A DNA stretch of 8,583 nt from the NCBI GenBank assembly GCA_019348435.1, contig JAHWJM010000093.1, positions 1 through 8,583 of the forward strand. The letters are read 5' to 3'. A program made the position numbers and the translations under genes. The notes under the pieces are model-generated. The model made no database searches. It was not told where the DNA came from and saw nothing but the letters and a program-made list of their open reading frames with translations. The stretch is from Actinomycetota bacterium (lineage in GTDB: Bacteria; Actinomycetota; Thermoleophilia; Solirubrobacterales; Solirubrobacteraceae). How positions within the stretch are numbered: position 1 is the first letter of the stretch; each line of letters starts with the position of its first letter. This document shows, piece by piece, positions 6,517 to 8,583 of the stretch.

Positions 6517-7319
6517 CCGACCTCCTCCACCGTGATGCCCCTGCGGCGCAGCGGCGTGATGTGCTTCCTGGCGGCGTCGGCGACCAGGACGAGCCCGATC
6601 GCGTCGACGCCGGTGATCGCGTTCAAGCCGGTCGCCTCGAACTTGGAGCCGTCCACGAGCAGCAGCGACTCGCGCGCGCGCGCGACCATCGCGGCCTTGA
6701 CCTCGGCCTCGAGCGCGTCGGCCTCGGTGAGCGTCCCGTCGGGCGTCACGCCCTTGACGCTGAAGATGAGCTTGTCGGCGAAGTGGCGCCCGATCGCGTC
6801 GATCGTCTGCGGCCCGACGAACGACCGCGTGGCCGCGCGCAGCGAGCCGGACAGGCCGATCAACGACGCGTTCGGCGCATCGGTCTGTGCGACGAGGTCC
6901 ATCACCGGGATCGAGTTCGTGAGCACCGTGAGGCGGCGACCGACGGCCAGCAGGAACTTGACGGCCGCGTAGGCCGTCGTGGAGCTGTCGACGAAGACGG
7001 CCTCGCCGTCTGCGACGTGGGCGGCGGCGGCGGCGCCGAGGCGCTCCTTCGCCGCGGCGGCCTGCTCGAGGCGGCTGCGGAAGGAATCCTCGTTGCGGGT
7101 CGTCTGCGCCACGACGGCGCCGCCGTGGGTGCGCCGTGCGCGGCCCTGGCGCTCGAGCTCGTGCAGGTCCCGCCGGGCGGTCATGGCCGACGTCCCGAAC
7201 TCGCGCTCCAGCTCGGCGACGGTGACGCTGCCGGTGGACTGCAGACGCGCGGCGATGAGTTCGCGCCGCTGAGCAGGAACCAGCAGTCGCGTCGTATCGA
7301 TGTGATCCGCTTCGCGCAT
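6513..7319 (-). CDS. rhaR: DeoR-family transcriptional repressor heading the sugar operon
   Basis: A 268-residue DeoR/GlpR-family regulator. The N-terminal winged helix-turn-helix spans about 15-68: PAQRRELIAARLQSTGSVTV, then the recognition region FGTSAMTARRDLHELERQG, then the wing RRTHGGAV. The DeoRC effector domain follows, with VDSSTTAY (110-117, where family members usually have DSGTT), LTNSIPVMDL (133-142), TRSFVGPQT (164-172), FADKLIFSVKGVTPDGTLTE (180-199), EAEVKAAM (204-211) and LLLVDGSKF (219-227). Such domains bind phosphorylated sugar intermediates that release the protein from DNA. I chose ATG 7319. The same frame opens earlier, but only through the promoter and repeats at 7325-7363. 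It is first in the operon and overlaps the ATPase gene by 4 bp, so it is probably autoregulated. Calling it RhaR follows from the transporter type and known rhizobial gene order, an inference. Confidence 0.88.
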   Translation of the reverse strand: MREADHIDTTRLLVPAQRRELIAARLQSTGSVTVAELEREFGTSAMTARRDLHELERQGRARRTHGGAVVAQTTRNEDSFRSRLEQAAAAKERLGAAAAAHVADGEAVFVDSSTTAYAAVKFLLAVGRRLTVLTNSIPVMDLVAQTDAPNASLIGLSGSLRAATRSFVGPQTIDAIGRHFADKLIFSVKGVTPDGTLTEADALEAEVKAAMVARARESLLLVDGSKFEATGLNAITGVDAIGLVLVADAARKHITPLRRRGITVEEVG

Positions 7320-7324
7320 CCGTC

Positions 7325-7354
7325 TCACGAACGAACATAAACGATCACAAACGC
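7325..7354. repeat. three tandem 10-bp repeats, probable DeoR operator
   Basis: On the plus strand three consecutive 10-mers read TCACGAACGA, ACATAAACGA and TCACAAACGC. Six positions are identical in all three (xCAxxAACGx), and any pair differs at two or three positions. They lie exactly one after another, one helical turn apart, and cover the -10 box, most of the spacer and the expected start of transcription. DeoR-family repressors are known to bind direct repeats with helical spacing, so this is the probable operator for the regulator encoded just downstream. The repeats and their phase are seen; the binding is inferred. Confidence 0.62.
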
Positions 7355-7363
7355 ACATGTCAA
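7334..7363 (-). promoter_or_regulatory. sigma70-type promoter of the sugar operon
   Basis: On the minus strand a perfect -35 TTGACA (7363-7358) is followed by an 18-nt spacer and a -10-like TATGTT (7339-7334; TTATGT with a 17-nt spacer is the alternative). Transcription would begin near 7326-7328, only about 7-9 nt before the ATG at 7319. The repressor mRNA would therefore be almost leaderless, which is common in actinobacteria and fits the absence of a clear Shine-Dalgarno in front of that start. No comparable promoter is visible inside the tightly packed genes that follow, so this is the likely source of the operon transcript. Confidence 0.6.
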
Positions 7364-7372
7364 GCACGACTA

Positions 7373-7387
7373 CGCGCAGGCTGCGCG
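7373..7387. other. short perfect hairpin, possible weak terminator
   Basis: CGCGCA, loop GGC, TGCGCG form a 6-bp all-Watson-Crick stem. It lies 38 nt after the stop of the fusion gene (TGA at 7428-7426) and just upstream of the operon -35 box. On the minus strand it is followed by TAGTCGTGC, not a T-run, so it is not a classical intrinsic terminator. It may still separate the two minus-strand transcription units. Confidence 0.25.
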
Positions 7388-7425
7388 GAACGCCAAAACA
7401 GCGATGTCTACTGGCCTACTGAACG

Positions 7426-8481
7426 TCAGGCGACGCGCACGTCAACGCGCGGGCCAGCAAGCCGCGCCAGTGCCCCATCATCGAAGCCCGTGCCGATGAT
7501 CGTTCGAACATCGCTGAGCTCGGCCACCACAGACAGCGCCGCCCGGCCGCGCTTCGAGGCATCGAGCAAGAGGACCGGGTGACGCGCCCGCCCGATCATC
7601 ACGCGCTTGAGCTCGGCTTCCAGCGGGTCGGGGTCGGTCAGGTAGCCGCCATCGGTGACGCCGCGAACCGAGAAGAGGGCGTAGTCGGCGAAGTGCGCTC
7701 GGACGCAGTGCACCGATTGCGGCCCGACGAACGAGCGGGTGAGCGTACGCAGAGCGCCGCCGACGCCGACGAGCTCGACCTCTGGGGCGTCTGAGCGGCA
7801 GACGAGGTCCATCACCGGCAGCGAGTTCGTGAGCAGCGTGCAGCGCAGCTTCCCGCGCAGCAGCCGGCGTACCGCGATGTACGACGTCGTCGAGCTGTCG
7901 ACGTAGACGGAGGCCCCCGCGGGCAACAGCTCGCCGCTTGCCTCGGCCAGCCGCTCCTTCGCCGCGACGTCGGCCTCGAGGCGCGTGGCGAACGAGTCCT
8001 CGTGACCGGAGAGCGCCGGCAACACCGCGCCGCCGTGCGTGCGCCGCACGAGCCCGAGACGCTCGAGCTCGGCGAGCCCGAACAGCTGGGAGCGGACCCG
8101 CTCGGCGAGTTCGTCCTCGTCGGCCGCTTCGAGTGGCTGTTGGCCCGTGGTGATGCGCTCGCGGGCGAAGCGGTCGAGCGGCCAGTCGGTCCAGATGTGG
8201 ACGCCCTGAGCGACCAGGGGGCGGATGTTGGTGTCGCCCGAGAGGAACCAGAGCAGCTCCTTGACGGCGGACTTCCAGAAGACCCGCTTGGTGGTGAGCA
8301 GCGGCACCGTGCCGTCGGAAAGGTCGAAGCGCATGGTGGCGCCGAACAAGGCGCGCGTGCCGACGCCGGTCCGGTCCCGCCGTTCGGAGCCGCGCGACCA
8401 GACGTCGCGGATAAGGTCCAGATATTGCTGCTCGGGATGCGGATCGGGCGCGCGGATCGGGAGCGGGGCTGTGCTGCTCAA
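7426..8481 (-). CDS. thymidylate synthase N-terminus fused in frame to a DeoR effector domain
   Basis: From TTG 8481 the frame gives 351 residues. The TTG has AAGGA at 8488-8492 with 6-nt spacing; GTG 8520 would add 13 residues and has no good Shine-Dalgarno. Residues ~15-107 are thymidylate synthase: PHPEQQYLDLIRDV, the dUMP-phosphate loop DRTGVGT (36-42), MRFDLSDG, PLLTTKRVFWKSAVKELLWFLSGDTNIR (60-87) and HIWTDWPLDRF. The catalytic-Cys region and everything else of ThyA is absent. Residues ~108-135 match nothing I recognise. From ~136 it is the wing and effector domain of a DeoR regulator: LAELERLGLVRRTHGGAV, VDSSTTSY (194-201), LTNSLPVMDL, TRSFVGPQ (248-255), FSVRGVTDGGYLTD and VLLLDASK (303-310). 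The helix-turn-helix is missing. Threonine codons switch from mostly ACC (6 ACC, 2 ACG, 1 ACA) in the ThyA part to mostly ACG (9 ACG, 3 ACC) in the DeoR part. Neither half should perform its family's function, so this is most likely a rearrangement or assembly join. Confidence 0.75.
   Translation of the reverse strand: MSSTAPLPIRAPDPHPEQQYLDLIRDVWSRGSERRDRTGVGTRALFGATMRFDLSDGTVPLLTTKRVFWKSAVKELLWFLSGDTNIRPLVAQGVHIWTDWPLDRFARERITTGQQPLEAADEDELAERVRSQLFGLAELERLGLVRRTHGGAVLPALSGHEDSFATRLEADVAAKERLAEASGELLPAGASVYVDSSTTSYIAVRRLLRGKLRCTLLTNSLPVMDLVCRSDAPEVELVGVGGALRTLTRSFVGPQSVHCVRAHFADYALFSVRGVTDGGYLTDPDPLEAELKRVMIGRARHPVLLLDASKRGRAALSVVAELSDVRTIIGTGFDDGALARLAGPRVDVRVA
8076..8160. other. right-hand junction: thyA to DeoR gene
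   Basis: Thymidylate synthase similarity fades after HIWTDWPLDRFARE (to about 8161) and DeoR similarity begins at LAELERLG (from about 8076). The stretch between encodes about 28 residues I cannot assign. Its CAA, CCA and GAA codons resemble the ThyA side, so the actual join is probably close to 8076-8091. CTCGCCGAG occurs on the minus strand both near the end of this stretch and at the DeoR start, 30 bp apart, and could have served as short homology. Confidence 0.6.
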
Positions 8482-8564
8482 AATTTGTCCTTGGCAAAGA
8501 AAGGCTGACTCGACCGCCACTCTATCGGCTGGATGGGCAAGCCGCCAGTTGCGGAGCTATGGTG

Positions 8565-8583
8565 ATGCGGGTGATCACAGCTG
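8565..8583 (+). CDS. possible start of a divergent plus-strand gene, cut by the window edge
   Basis: An ATG at 8565 has GGAG at 8553-8556, 8 nt upstream, and begins MRVITA before the window ends. ATG 8559 in the same frame is an alternative but sits only 2 nt from the GGAG. It would be divergent from the thymidylate synthase part, sharing the roughly 80-bp region 8482-8564. Six codons are too few to name a protein or to be sure it is coding. Confidence 0.3.

Noticed and set aside
5197..6972. A 591-residue plus-strand open frame opposite the ATPase and regulator genes
   Set aside because: It is entirely antisense to two well-supported genes and is a low-complexity Ala/Arg/Asp/Val mix; no domain or ribosome binding site supports it.
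771..8160. Mobile element or genomic island carrying the transporter
   Set aside because: I found no transposase, integrase, terminal inverted repeats, direct target repeats or tRNA at either edge, so a mobile element cannot be supported.
1..8583. CRISPR arrays, tRNA, rRNA or riboswitches
   Set aside because: No spaced identical repeats, tRNA-like cloverleaf or conserved RNA segments were seen; gaps between genes are all about 100 bp or less.

Overview
The window is high-GC, densely packed DNA, and its dominant content looks like a high-GC actinobacterium. Codons are strongly G/C-ending, GTG starts are frequent, genes overlap by 4 or 11 bp, and one promoter lies almost directly on its start codon. 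A Thermoleophilia/Solirubrobacter-like source is my guess for the central block, not something I can show.

Layout. (1) Positions 1-~776 carry, on the plus strand, the 3' end of a small GlsB/YeaQ/YmgE-type membrane protein and a DUF5317-type membrane protein. (2) Positions ~773-7425 carry a coherent minus-strand sugar-uptake operon. Read 5'->3' it holds a DeoR-family repressor (7319-6513), a fused two-domain sugar ABC ATPase (6516-5002), two RbsC-type permeases (5005-3944 and 3954-2881), a lipoprotein sugar-binding protein closely resembling RhaS (2868-1810), and an L-fucose/L-arabinose-isomerase-like enzyme (from 1807) that loses its C-terminus at about 773. Gene type and content match the L-rhamnose transporter sets (RhaR-RhaT-RhaP-RhaQ-RhaS) of rhizobia and actinobacteria. 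Very tight spacing (ATGA and GTGA overlaps, an 11-bp overlap, gaps of 11 and 2 nt) indicates one translationally coupled transcript. A TTGACA promoter at 7334-7363, overlaid by three 10-bp tandem repeats, sits directly upstream of the repressor and is the likely control point for the operon. (3) Positions 7426-8481 hold an unusual reading frame, also on the minus strand. It joins the N-terminal part of thymidylate synthase in frame to a DeoR effector domain that lacks its own helix-turn-helix. (4) The last bases may contain the start of a divergent plus-strand gene.

How it would work. The binding protein captures an L-rhamnose-like sugar, the two permeases and the ATPase import it, the isomerase (if intact) would start catabolism, and the DeoR repressor would be relieved by a sugar-phosphate metabolite.

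The main anomaly is at the two edges of the block. At about 771-784 two convergent genes, DUF5317 and the isomerase, both stop being recognisable at the same point. At about 8076-8160 thymidylate synthase switches to a DeoR protein inside one frame, with a change in codon choice. Two such junctions bracketing one coherent block suggest either a chimeric assembly or a real block replacement. I do not see strong evidence for an undescribed biological system. The best real-biology leads are the repeat-overlaid promoter and the paralogous DeoR pair; the fusion is worth checking only after the junctions are confirmed.
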